Shown here: positions 8,679-16,597 of the stretch, piece by piece
Numbering within the stretch: the first letter of the stretch is position 1
Layout: each line of letters starts with the position of its first letter
Source: Bacteroidota bacterium
GTDB taxonomy: Bacteria; Bacteroidota; Bacteroidia; Palsa-965
DNA: 41,034 nucleotides
Assembly (NCBI GenBank): GCA_003151415.1
Contig: PLXK01000190.1
Span: 1 to 41,034, forward strand
Direction of reading: 5' to 3'
Made by a program: the position numbers and the translations under genes
The notes under the pieces: model-generated
Database searches by the model: none
Told to the model about the DNA's origin: nothing
What the model saw: only the letters and a program-made list of their open reading frames with translations

Positions 8679-9163
8679 GTTTAAAAAAAACAGTCACCTT
8701 GATTGTCCTGATCGCAGTTTTTCTCTGCTGTGGTTTTTTTCGTGATTATGTTTTTCTCAATTTCAATGAACAGTTGCGGGTCAGCTATTACCACGACCAC
8801 GACTCCACACTTTCATCTGGATTAAAATTCATTGAATCCTTTTCCTATAGCCAGCTTTATTATATCAAATGGGGGCTCACCTTTTTCTTTTCTTTTTTGT
8901 TCATGGTGCTCACCTGGGCTTTTGTAAAAATGTTTTTTCCGGAAAAAAAATATCTGAAATGGACCATCCTTGTTTATCTTTCGCTGATTGCTATTTCCGC
9001 CCTCTTTTGGACAGGAGGATACCTTTTTCATCACTCTGAAAAAGGGTATATCATTTCTCGCTTTTTGATGGGAATGGCGCAGGGGCCTATTGTGTTGATG
9101 GCATTGATTCCATCATTCAGGCTTATGAAAGCGTACACAGAAAGACCAGCGGCAAAAGAATGA
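8675..9163 (+). CDS. Exosortase-associated four-TM membrane protein (XrtX-associated type)
   Basis: 162 residues with about four transmembrane segments (roughly 7-25, 67-86, 95-112 and 130-150) and an external loop with a YYHDHDS cluster. No catalytic motif is recognised. It is translationally coupled to the exosortase (ATGA overlap at 8675-8678). From memory, Bacteroidota XrtX loci carry a membrane protein of this size and position, and I assign it on that basis. It may be a partner or chaperone of the exosortase or an acceptor of the processed peptide; neither can be shown here. Confidence 0.75.
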   Translation: MSLKKTVTLIVLIAVFLCCGFFRDYVFLNFNEQLRVSYYHDHDSTLSSGLKFIESFSYSQLYYIKWGLTFFFSFLFMVLTWAFVKMFFPEKKYLKWTILVYLSLIAISALFWTGGYLFHHSEKGYIISRFLMGMAQGPIVLMALIPSFRLMKAYTERPAAKE

Positions 9164-9254
9164 AAATACAATTCTCCTTCCAGCCAATCACCCAGCAGCA
9201 CTAAGCTCCAGGCCGAGGGCAGCAGATTCATTTTCTGACAAACAGAAACCCGCT

Positions 9255-10316
9255 CTAGTTTTTTAATCCTTTTAATTTATCCAGATTCAAAATGGAGATA
9301 TCTCCTTTTTGGATTTCGATCAGCTTTTCTTCCTTAAAATCTCCAAGGGTCCGGATAACCGATTCTGTTGCCGTGCCCACAATTCCTGCCAGATCCTCGC
9401 GGGAAATGGGAATGGGCGTTTTCAAGGCATCGCTTGTCTGGTAACGGTCATGCAGTTGAACGAGTGCTTCAGCCACCCTTTTTCTGACCGAATTATAAGC
9501 CAGCCTGATCAGCCTGTCTTCGCTTTCTGAAAGATTGTTTGAAAGCAACTGGATGAATTTTCGGGAAACTTCTTTGTTGTTGTAGACAAGTGTAAAGAAG
9601 TCCTGCTTGGGGATCACATAAATTTCGGCATCTTCAAGAACCTCGGCTGATTCGCTGTAAGCAATATCTTCCAGCAGAGAAACGTAGCCCAGAAAATCCC
9701 CTTCTTTGTGAATCCCGGTAATGAGCTCCTTGCCTGCCTCGTTGGTCTTAAAGGTTTTTATTTTACCCTTATTGATCAGGTAAAGCGCGTTTGGATAATG
9801 CCTTTCCGAAAAAATCGTTTCCTTTCTTTTGTGTGTTCTCAGGCTTCGCTCATTTGTAAAAGATGTTATTTCCTGGCTTGCCTTGACGTCATCAATAAAT
9901 TCATCAAATCCTTTTGCCGTCTTTTCAAATTCCTTTTTAAAGAGACTGGCCTTTTTTAATCTCATCTCAACGACATCCAAAAGTTCCACATCATCAAACG
10001 GCTTGGTGAGGTAATCGTCGGCACCAAGCGTCATTCCTTTTCTGAAATCCGCTTTTTCCGCTTTGGCAGTAAGAAATACAAATGGAATACCGGCCGTTTC
10101 GTTGCTTTTTCCAAGGATATGCAAAACTCCATACCCATCCAGCTCCGGCATGGTGATATCGCAAATGATCAGATCGGGCTTTTCCTTTTTTGCCATTTCA
10201 ACACCAATCTTTCCATTCACCGCAGTGAACACTTTGTAGTCTGACAATTCCAGAATTTCCTGGATATTATCCCGCATGGCTGCATTGTCCTCGATCAATA
10301 AAATGGTCCTGCTCAT
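9255..10316 (-). CDS. Response regulator: receiver domain fused to a Crp/Fnr-type DNA-binding protein
   Basis: 353 residues from the ATG at 10316 (MSRTILLIEDN, a typical receiver start). A TTG at 10400 overlapping the kinase stop would add 28 basic residues and is less likely. Receiver 1-125: acidic pair E9/D10, phospho-acceptor D53 in ICDITMPELDG, T83 and K105. A cyclic-nucleotide-binding-like domain spans ~155-250 and a Crp-type winged helix ~300-347, whose recognition helix TATESVIRTLGDF keeps the Glu and Arg (E318, R322) that read TGA half-sites in Crp and Fnr. There are no Fnr-type cysteines, so redox input must come from phosphorylation or a ligand. It is cotranscribed with the PAS kinase just upstream and is the best candidate for the TGAC-N4-GTCA operators in this window. 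Confidence 0.93.
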   Translation of the reverse strand: MSRTILLIEDNAAMRDNIQEILELSDYKVFTAVNGKIGVEMAKKEKPDLIICDITMPELDGYGVLHILGKSNETAGIPFVFLTAKAEKADFRKGMTLGADDYLTKPFDDVELLDVVEMRLKKASLFKKEFEKTAKGFDEFIDDVKASQEITSFTNERSLRTHKRKETIFSERHYPNALYLINKGKIKTFKTNEAGKELITGIHKEGDFLGYVSLLEDIAYSESAEVLEDAEIYVIPKQDFFTLVYNNKEVSRKFIQLLSNNLSESEDRLIRLAYNSVRKRVAEALVQLHDRYQTSDALKTPIPISREDLAGIVGTATESVIRTLGDFKEEKLIEIQKGDISILNLDKLKGLKN

Positions 10317-10396
10317 ATGAATGAAATTTTGTTTTTGGATTACCTTTTGCTTTACTTTTTGTCTGTAATTCGGGAAGGCCGTATTCTTCTTTGCCT

Positions 10397-11617
10397 TCAA
10401 TCTATATGTTTAAACAGGAGCTTAAATGTTGTCCCCTGATTCAATTCGCTTTCAAAAGAAATTTCCCCACCCATCAGCTCCACATATTTCAGTACAATAT
10501 TTAAGCCCAGACCCGTTCCTTGAATGCTGGCGGCATTCTCGCCCCGAAAAAACCGTTCAAACAAATGCTTCTGGTCCTCCTGAGACATCCCGATTCCGCT
10601 GTCTTTTACGGAAAGATGAAGTTCGCTGTTGCGAAGAACCGATCGCATGATGATCTTCCCGCCTTCTTCCGAAAACTTGATCGCATTGGAAAGAAGATTC
10701 ACAAGTACGTTTTTGAGCAACTGATTATCCAGAAATGTTTCTCCCGGACCTTCATGTTCGTACTCTATTTCCTGACCCGGCTTAACATGCATTTGCATTT
10801 CATCGGCTATGGTTTTGCAAAAAGGAGCCAATTGAAATATAACCGGAGAATTCCTCATTTTCCCTTCTTCGAGCTTACTCAAAGAAAGAAAATCATTCAG
10901 AATTTCACGCATATCGGTAACAGTGGATTTGATTCGCTCAATGTGTTTGATCCGTTTGTCCTGATCCTCCGGTTTGCTGTATTTTGCGATCAGCGAAACC
11001 GAAGAAAGGATCGTTGCCAGTGGAGTACGAAACTCATGGGAAGCCGTGGAGACAAACCGCGATTTGAGTTCACCCATTTCCTTCTCGGTCTGAAGTGCCG
11101 TTGTCAATTCTTCTTCGGCCTTTGCCAGGCTTTTATTGGAATATTCCAGTTCTTTTATCGCTCCGGCCAGCATTTGTGTGCGGTCTTCAACACGCTGCTC
11201 CAGGTCGGTATTGAGCTGTTGCAATTCCAATTCAATCTTTTTGCGTTCGGTAATATCTGTAATCAAGGCCATGATGACCATTTCTTCACCCGAATTGAAA
11301 TAATTCAGGCTGATCTCAATGGGGAAAGTGCTTCCTTCTTTCCGGCATCCCACCAGGTCCATACCGGCACCCATCGACCGTTTCTTGGGATGTTTGGTAT
11401 ATCCTTCCCGATGTCCCACATGTTGCTGGCGGAGAGCTTCGGGAAGCAGAATTTCGATTGGTTTTCCGATCAGTTCGTCCCGTTGGAAACCAAACATTTC
11501 TTCCATCCGGTGGTTCGCCATCAGCAAAGTTCCTTTCTTATCTACCAGAATCAAACCTTCACCGGCAGAATCAAATAAGATTCTGAAAATATCATGACTC
11601 TCAAGCGCTTTTATCAT
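10397..11617 (-). CDS. PAS-domain sensor histidine kinase, cognate to the receiver-Crp regulator
   Basis: 406 residues, no transmembrane segment. PAS ~8-125, coiled coil ~125-185, HisKA with phospho-acceptor H194 in STASHEFRTPL, and HATPase with N-box NLLSNAIK (N311), G1 DSGIGM (339-344) and G2 GTGLGL (367-372). The PAS aligns by eye with the FixL heme PAS: LLPEALRQQH places H66 at the FixL heme-ligand position, but the FixL regulatory Arg in the GIGR loop is Met86 here. It is therefore a cytosolic sensor that may or may not bind heme. It overlaps or abuts the response regulator gene downstream. Its upstream region carries three operator sites, which suggests autoregulation. Confidence 0.93.
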   Translation of the reverse strand: MIKALESHDIFRILFDSAGEGLILVDKKGTLLMANHRMEEMFGFQRDELIGKPIEILLPEALRQQHVGHREGYTKHPKKRSMGAGMDLVGCRKEGSTFPIEISLNYFNSGEEMVIMALITDITERKKIELELQQLNTDLEQRVEDRTQMLAGAIKELEYSNKSLAKAEEELTTALQTEKEMGELKSRFVSTASHEFRTPLATILSSVSLIAKYSKPEDQDKRIKHIERIKSTVTDMREILNDFLSLSKLEEGKMRNSPVIFQLAPFCKTIADEMQMHVKPGQEIEYEHEGPGETFLDNQLLKNVLVNLLSNAIKFSEEGGKIIMRSVLRNSELHLSVKDSGIGMSQEDQKHLFERFFRGENAASIQGTGLGLNIVLKYVELMGGEISFESELNQGTTFKLLFKHID

Positions 11618-11729
11618 TTCAAAGATGATTTCAAGGGTGTTTTCGTCTGCAATTTACTGCAAAATGCTTGAATCCGGCAGTTTTTCTTCCTTCTTGTTCT
11701 TCATTTCACTGATTGAAATGTTAAAGACC

Positions 11730-11785
11730 TGACTTTAATCATATTGGTCAATGACATGAACTTTTTGAGTCCATGACCAGAGTCA
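11730..11785. promoter_or_regulatory. Three Crp/Fnr-like operator sites at exact 22-bp steps
   Basis: TGACTTTAATCA (11730-11741), TGAC-ATGA-ACTT (11752-11763, left half only) and TGACCAGAGTCA (11774-11785) start exactly 22 bp apart. They lie between the divergent kinase gene (start 11617) and the beta-CASP gene. The same box and 22-bp step recur upstream of four other operons in the window. Sites spaced two helical turns apart on one DNA face suggest cooperative binding or autoregulation. Confidence 0.75.
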
Positions 11786-11808
11786 TTTAACAAGGTGGTG
11801 AATAAGCA

Positions 11809-11816
11809 GACTTTTA
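11809..11816 (+). promoter_or_regulatory. Weak -7 element for the beta-CASP gene
   Basis: GACTTTTA begins after a 23-base gap from the operator at 11774-11785, the same class-II-like spacing as at 19574-19616. It matches TAnnTTTG at only four of six fixed positions. If used, transcription would start around 11821, making the GTG at 11795 unusable as a start. Confidence 0.35.
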
Positions 11817-11821
11817 CTGAA

Positions 11822-13282
11822 ATGAAAAGCATGACCTCTCCAGTATCCGAAACCCAGAGTTTCACTTTGCAATTTATGGGCGCTGCCGGTGTTGTTACCG
11901 GATCCAAACATCTTTTGCGGACACCAGAAATAACCGTTCTGATAGATTGCGGGCTTTTTCAGGGCCTGAAAAACCTAAGGCAGTTAAACAGACAGACGCT
12001 GCCGGTTGAAGCAGCTTCCATTCAGGTCGTTATAATCACCCATGCCCATCTCGATCACACGGGTTATCTTCCTGTTCTTGTCAGAAATGGCTTTAAAGGA
12101 AAAATATATCTGACAGGTCCAACATCCGCTTTGACTGAAATAATCCTGCTTGACAGCGCCAAACTTCAGGAGGAAGACGCTGATCATGCCATCCATGCGG
12201 GATACAGCAAGCATAGCCCTGCACTTCCCTTGTATACACAGGAAGACGCCAGGGAAACTTTTAAACATTTGCAAATATGCGCCCACAACGAATGGATTGA
12301 ATTGTCGAAACACATCCGCTTTCGTTTTAAGAAGAACGGCCACATTCTGGGTTCCTGCTTTGTGGAAATGGATTGTTTTGAAAAACGGATTGTTTTCTCG
12401 GGTGATCTTGGAAAACAGGAATCCTATTCCCTGGCTCCGCCGCTGATTCCGGAAAAGGCGGACATTCTTGTTATCGAATCTACTTATGGCGATCGTCTTC
12501 ATCCTGCCACATCGTCTGAAAAAGAACTTTCGGACATTATCCATGATGTCATTCACAAAAAAGGAACACTACTCATTCCAAGTTTTGCTGTGGGAAGGGC
12601 ACAGGATCTCATGCTTTTGATCAACCTGATGAAAAAGAAAAATTTCATTCCGGACATTCCTGTTTACCTGGACAGCCCCATGGGTAAAAATGCGACAGAA
12701 GTGTACAGAGATTTTCCTGATTGGCATAAACTGCCTCCCGAACAATGTGCAGATATGTGGAACAACATTATCTGGGTGAGTGACCTCAAGGAAACTTACA
12801 AAGTTATAGACAAGCCCGGACCCAAGATTGTAATTGCAGCCAGCGGCATGCTCACTGGCGGGCGGGTCTTGCACTATTTAAAAAATTACCTGGGCCAACA
12901 TCAGAACACTATTCTTTTAACGGGTTATCAGGCAGCCGGAACCCGCGGAAGAGCCCTGCGGTCGAAGGTTCACGAGATAAAAATATTTGGATCCTACTAC
13001 CCTGTGAAGGCTGAAGTAAAAGAAATGGCTACCCTTTCTGCCCATGCCGATCAGCGGGAACTGATCAACTGGATGAAAGCCATTCCCAATAAGCCGGAAC
13101 GGATTTTTATTGTACATGGCGAGCCCAGTGCATCGTATGCCCTGGAGCTGAAGATTCATGATGAATTGGGATGGAACGCAGTCACTCCAATAATGAATGA
13201 AACATTTGAACTGGCAGGCAAACAGAATATCCGTGGGGCCGATGCAACTGCTCCAGCGCTTCCCGAAAATGTCACTAAATAA
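11822..13282 (+). CDS. MBL-fold/beta-CASP metallo-hydrolase (CPSF/RNase-like)
   Basis: 486 residues from the ATG at 11822; ATG 11831 is equally possible and GTG 11795 would lie upstream of the predicted transcription start. Metallo-beta-lactamase fold with THAHLDHTG as the metal-binding HxHxDH motif, a later GHILGSCF His and the Asp in FSGDLG. The beta-CASP insert has ESTYGDR, PSFAVGRAQ and AASGMLTGGR, and the C-terminal RMMBL has LSAHADQ and VHGEP. This is the architecture of RNA-processing nucleases such as the CPSF-73-like bacterial proteins. Substrate is unknown. Divergent from the two-component system with shared operators, so probably part of the same low-oxygen response; followed 12 bases later by a YtxH gene. 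Confidence 0.9.
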   Translation: MKSMTSPVSETQSFTLQFMGAAGVVTGSKHLLRTPEITVLIDCGLFQGLKNLRQLNRQTLPVEAASIQVVIITHAHLDHTGYLPVLVRNGFKGKIYLTGPTSALTEIILLDSAKLQEEDADHAIHAGYSKHSPALPLYTQEDARETFKHLQICAHNEWIELSKHIRFRFKKNGHILGSCFVEMDCFEKRIVFSGDLGKQESYSLAPPLIPEKADILVIESTYGDRLHPATSSEKELSDIIHDVIHKKGTLLIPSFAVGRAQDLMLLINLMKKKNFIPDIPVYLDSPMGKNATEVYRDFPDWHKLPPEQCADMWNNIIWVSDLKETYKVIDKPGPKIVIAASGMLTGGRVLHYLKNYLGQHQNTILLTGYQAAGTRGRALRSKVHEIKIFGSYYPVKAEVKEMATLSAHADQRELINWMKAIPNKPERIFIVHGEPSASYALELKIHDELGWNAVTPIMNETFELAGKQNIRGADATAPALPENVTK

Positions 13283-13294
13283 CAAACAAGACTT

Positions 13295-13498
13295 ATGCCT
13301 GAAACAAACAACACAACAAAAATTTTGCTTGCCATAATTGCAGGCGCAGCCGCGGGCATTGCTATCGGCGTATTGCTCGCTCCCGACAAAGGGTCTGAGA
13401 CGAGGAAAAAGATCAAGGAAAAAGCGGAAGATCTGGTCCAAAGAATCAAGGATGAAATGGCGGGCAATGGCTCTGCTGATTCTTCAACGAATGCCTGA
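13295..13498 (+). CDS. YtxH domain-containing small membrane protein
   Basis: 67 residues. One N-terminal transmembrane helix (about 8-27, Ala/Gly/Ile-rich), then LLAPDKGSETRKKIKEKAEDL, the characteristic YtxH continuation into an amphipathic charged helix. Family members are stress-linked in Firmicutes and Bacteroidota, but their biochemical role is unknown. It follows the beta-CASP gene by 12 bases and is probably cotranscribed with it. Confidence 0.88.
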   Translation: MPETNNTTKILLAIIAGAAAGIAIGVLLAPDKGSETRKKIKEKAEDLVQRIKDEMAGNGSADSSTNA

Positions 13499-13624
13499 AT
13501 TCAACTCTTCATCTTCTCTCAAATCAGAACAACAATTGCATTTAACATTCCGACACACCACGGCTCCACTCCCTATCCACGAAAAAGGAGAAGCCGATTG
13601 AACTCATCTCAAAAAATTTGAAAA

Positions 13625-13978
13625 ATGGAACAGGAAAAAACCGAATTGGAAGACCTTTCTGAAAAGGCAACAATCTACTTAAACACCCGTCTGGAGCTGG
13701 GCCAATTGAAAGCAATGGAATACGGAGCCCTCACTTTTGCGGCAGTATTGGGAAAAATGGTCATTCTGATGGTTTTCTTTTGCTGTCTGATTTTCTCGAG
13801 CCTTGCCCTGGCCATCTATTTGTCCGTATGCACCCGAAACCCCTGGCTTGGCAGCCTTCTGGTGGCTGGTTTCTACCTGATTGTCTTTGTTTTAGTGTAT
13901 GTAAACCGCAGAAGAATACTCCACCTACCCTTTGCAAATATGTTTATCAGGCAAATAACCGGCAGCCATGAAAAATAA
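13625..13978 (+). CDS. Phage holin-like (holin-X/YqjE-type) membrane protein
   Basis: 117 residues: a charged N-terminal helix (1-30) and two long transmembrane segments (about 43-68 and 76-96) separated by CTRNPW, then a basic tail. This is the layout of the 'phage holin family' proteins (YqjE-like) found in stress clusters with YtxH/YqjD-type proteins. Despite the family name there is no phage gene nearby and no reason to expect lysis. It overlaps the next gene by 11 bases. The gap 13499-13624 holds no gene I can support. Confidence 0.75.
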   Translation: MEQEKTELEDLSEKATIYLNTRLELGQLKAMEYGALTFAAVLGKMVILMVFFCCLIFSSLALAIYLSVCTRNPWLGSLLVAGFYLIVFVLVYVNRRRILHLPFANMFIRQITGSHEK

Positions 13979-14270
13979 CCCAAAAACACTCCAGGAACTC
14001 CGGGCTCAGATCATTGAGGCAGAATCCCGGAAAAACGAGCAGGAATCAGCACTCCGGACCTCGGTACACCAGTTCGCGGCAAGCCTGAAACCAGAGAAAA
14101 TATTGCTTTATATGGCTGGCAAACTTGTGGCCAAATGGCTTGGAAAGCAAAAGGAAAAGGAAGAAAAAGAAACCGAACTGAAAGGTTCTGTACTTGATAT
14201 TGCAAAACGTTTTGCTTCGGAGGCCATTGCAAAAGGTATTGACTTGCTTGCAGGTAAATTATTTCCCTGA
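13968..14270 (+). CDS. Small charged helical protein of the YtxH/holin-like cluster
   Basis: 100 residues, not recognised as a named family. It is mostly helical and charged (Glu/Lys/Gln-rich), with weakly hydrophobic stretches (LLYMAGKLVAKWLG and the C-terminal IDLLAGKLF) that suggest peripheral membrane association. The start ATG at 13968 overlaps the holin-like gene, so translational coupling is likely. In related clusters a soluble YqjK-like partner occupies this place, but similarity by eye is too weak to name it. Confidence 0.7.
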   Translation: MKNNPKTLQELRAQIIEAESRKNEQESALRTSVHQFAASLKPEKILLYMAGKLVAKWLGKQKEKEEKETELKGSVLDIAKRFASEAIAKGIDLLAGKLFP

Positions 14271-14399
14271 AAAGCTGATTTATTGCTATTGTTTCGAACG
14301 CTTCTTCAAACAAATAAAGGTCAAAAATAATTTCAATGACTTGGGATTTGAATTGAATCAGGTGCTCAGGTGTTAAGTGCTACTAGTCTTCAATGATAA

Positions 14400-14678
14400 C
14401 CTTCATTTCAAGCAGTCAAAGGTTTTGAAAAATTACCTGGCCGGTTATTCAATAACAAAGGAGTGCAATACATCGGAAAAATAAGCTATGGGGTGTATCT
14501 GTATCACAAACCGGTGCCTTCTTTGGTTACGCCTCAAATTGGAAAATTATTGCACCTTCATTTAAATCCGGCCATGTCATGTGCAATCTCTATTCTGGCA
14601 ACCGTGTTTATAGCACACTTGTCTTATGTCTTAATCGAAAAAAGTTTTTTGAAACTGAAAGAAAAATTTGAGGATTAG
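14400..14678 (+). pseudogene. C-terminal remnant of an acyltransferase-3 (OafA-like) gene
   Basis: The frame opens right after a TAA at 14397-14399 and gives LFNNKGVQYIGKISYGVYLYHKP, the highly conserved segment before the last transmembrane helices of acyltransferase-3 proteins, then IEKSFLKLKEKFED, the usual C-terminus. These proteins are normally about 350-400 residues, so over three quarters is missing. No remnant of the N-terminal part is visible between 14271 and 14399, where I see no other feature. The GTG at 14463 lies inside the conserved region and is not a natural start. This is a second broken acyl-transfer gene in the window, beside the interrupted SGNH gene at 4145. Confidence 0.8.
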
Positions 14679-14709
14679 CCCCCTTTTACCAGGGAATGGA
14701 TGGTCGAGC

Positions 14710-16071
14710 TCAAATCGTTTTACTAAACTGAACTACCTCGGGCTGCTTCACTCTCATCCTGGCATCGAAAGTCATGCAAATATTCCGGATAAATGGAAGG
14801 CCTTTAGGTGTGACCGAAAGCCCAAATTCATCCATATTCACAAGGCCATCTGCTTCCAGTTCTTCGAGCAACAGCCTGGTTTGCTCAAGAGCAATGCATT
14901 GCCCGGTTTCCGATCTCCACGATGTTTCTCCGTAACACATGATGTTCAGAATATGTCTTCGCAGAATCTGGTCCTCATGTGTAAGCAAGTGTCCTCTGAA
15001 GAATGGAAGCTTGTTTTCATTTACACGTTTATAGTAATCTTCCACTTTTTTTTCATTCTGAATAAATGCTGTCCAGGAATCACTGATTGACGAAACCCCG
15101 AGACCGATAAGGAGGCTTGTCGCAAAAGGCGTGTACCCCATAAAATTCCGGTGAAGACGTTTCGCCTTCTGAGCCAGATAGAGTTCGTCTGTTTCCAAGG
15201 CAAAATGGTCCATTCCAATTTCCTTATACCCATTCTCTTCCAGCATTTTTCTTCCTGTTTCATACAGTTCCAGTTTTTCACTATCGGCGGGCAGATCGGC
15301 TTCCGTGAATTTTCGCTGTCCCGGCTTGATCCAGGGAATGTGCGCGTAACTATAAAAAGCAATCCGGTCGGGACGCAGCAGGATAACCTTTTCAATTGTA
15401 GAGACAATACTGGCCTTGGTCTGTTTGGGAAGTCCGTAAATGAGGTCAAAATTGATTGATTCAAAGCCTTCTCTCCGGCTGGCTTCAGTGAGCTGTTTCA
15501 CTGAGTCAAAAGACTGGACCCGATTTACAATTTCCTGAACAACGGGATCAAAATCCTGAACTCCGATGCTTATGCGCTTAAATCCCAATTTGGCCAAAAC
15601 CTCCAGATGTTCTATGGTGGTGTTGTTCGGATGCGCTTCAAAGCTGAATTGTGCGTCCGGGCAAACCAAGGCAGAAGAGGTTATACCTTCAATCAGGGCA
15701 TTCAGGTTTAAGGGGCTGAAAAAAGTGGGTGTACCACCACCCAGATGCAATTCCCGGATACGGGGTGTGGTTTCAAACAGACTTAAATAAAGAGCCCATT
15801 CTTTCAGCACTGCGGCAATGTAGATCCGCTCAACACCATGATTTACCGTAATGCGTGTATTGCAGCCGCAATATGTACACAGACTCTCACAAAAAGGCAG
15901 ATGGATATAAACACTGATGCCCTCAGCGGCGTTTGTCCGGAGAAAAGTATTTTTCACTTCCTTCTCCCAGTCTTCAACAGTTGGGGTTTCAGTCCAAAAG
16001 GGGACAGTTGGATAACTGGTATATCTGGGCCCAGGAACATTGTATTTTGCAAAAAGAGAGGATGAGGACAT
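14710..16071 (-). CDS. hemN: Oxygen-independent coproporphyrinogen III dehydrogenase
   Basis: 453 residues, full length for HemN. The radical SAM cluster motif is C61-E-S-L-C65-T-Y-C68 with C70 following, in HLPFCESLCTYCGCN. The N-terminal FAKYNVPGPRYTSYPTVP and the GGGTPTFF segment are typical of true HemN rather than HemW. It converts coproporphyrinogen III to protoporphyrinogen IX without oxygen, providing heme when oxygen is scarce, which fits the cbb3 oxidase genes upstream on the same strand. It lies 36 bases after queD and is probably cotranscribed with it. I found no TGAC-N4-GTCA box directly upstream. Confidence 0.95.
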   Translation of the reverse strand: MSSSSLFAKYNVPGPRYTSYPTVPFWTETPTVEDWEKEVKNTFLRTNAAEGISVYIHLPFCESLCTYCGCNTRITVNHGVERIYIAAVLKEWALYLSLFETTPRIRELHLGGGTPTFFSPLNLNALIEGITSSALVCPDAQFSFEAHPNNTTIEHLEVLAKLGFKRISIGVQDFDPVVQEIVNRVQSFDSVKQLTEASRREGFESINFDLIYGLPKQTKASIVSTIEKVILLRPDRIAFYSYAHIPWIKPGQRKFTEADLPADSEKLELYETGRKMLEENGYKEIGMDHFALETDELYLAQKAKRLHRNFMGYTPFATSLLIGLGVSSISDSWTAFIQNEKKVEDYYKRVNENKLPFFRGHLLTHEDQILRRHILNIMCYGETSWRSETGQCIALEQTRLLLEELEADGLVNMDEFGLSVTPKGLPFIRNICMTFDARMRVKQPEVVQFSKTI

Positions 16072-16107
16072 GATTCATGATTTTAGGTAATCTGACCCGA
16101 TTGCAGA

Positions 16108-16572
16108 TCAGGCTCTGTTTGGATATTCATTGTCTTCGGCACACCATTCCGCATACGAGCTAGGTGTTTCACGAAGCAGCAAACGAATCAATTTTACTTT
16201 GTTGGGCAAAGATTCCCGGAGTTTTTCAGAAAAATCAAGCAACAGGTTTTCGCAGGTAGGCTGATAGGAAACCATAACCAGCTTTCCAAAGAATAAAGAC
16301 TGATCCTTCAGGTGTAAAGGTGCATCTTCTTCGTTAAGAACAAGTGCATGATCCAGCCAATTGACGATTCTTCCATTCACTATATTCTTCAATTCTCCAA
16401 AATCCATCACCATCCCCTGCTCCGAACTTCCCTCTTCCGTGTTCAAAGAGCCCAAAACAGTGACCGACAGATGATAGGAATGCCCGTGAATGTTCTTGCA
16501 AGGCCCTTCATGATTTTTGAGGGCATGGGCCATTTCAAAACCAAATTCTTTTGTGATACGGATACGCTTCAT
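16108..16572 (-). CDS. queD: 6-carboxytetrahydropterin synthase family protein (QueD/PTPS)
   Basis: 154 residues. Zinc-binding histidines H16 (FEMAHAL), H29 and H31 (NIHGHSY), catalytic Cys25 in GPCKNIHGH, PTCENLL near the C-terminal third and ETPSSYAEW at the end, all as in the 6-pyruvoyl-tetrahydropterin synthase superfamily. The likely reaction is 7,8-dihydroneopterin triphosphate to 6-carboxy-tetrahydropterin in queuosine synthesis. A pterin role cannot be excluded, as no other que gene is in the window. Just upstream lies a perfect 14-bp palindrome. Confidence 0.9.
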   Translation of the reverse strand: MKRIRITKEFGFEMAHALKNHEGPCKNIHGHSYHLSVTVLGSLNTEEGSSEQGMVMDFGELKNIVNGRIVNWLDHALVLNEEDAPLHLKDQSLFFGKLVMVSYQPTCENLLLDFSEKLRESLPNKVKLIRLLLRETPSSYAEWCAEDNEYPNRA

Positions 16573-16597
16573 GTCAATAAATTTCTTTCAAAGGTCA

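Noticed and set aside
10520-11578. 352-residue open frame opposite the histidine kinase
   Set aside because: Antisense shadow; the kinase frame has intact PAS, H-box, N-box and G-boxes.
11795-11821. GTG at 11795 as start of the beta-CASP gene
   Set aside because: The added residues are not conserved-looking and it would lie upstream of the proposed transcription start near 11821.
13625-13978. Prophage lysis gene, because the protein resembles phage holins
   Set aside because: No phage genes nearby; the family name is historical and the gene is part of a stress-type cluster.
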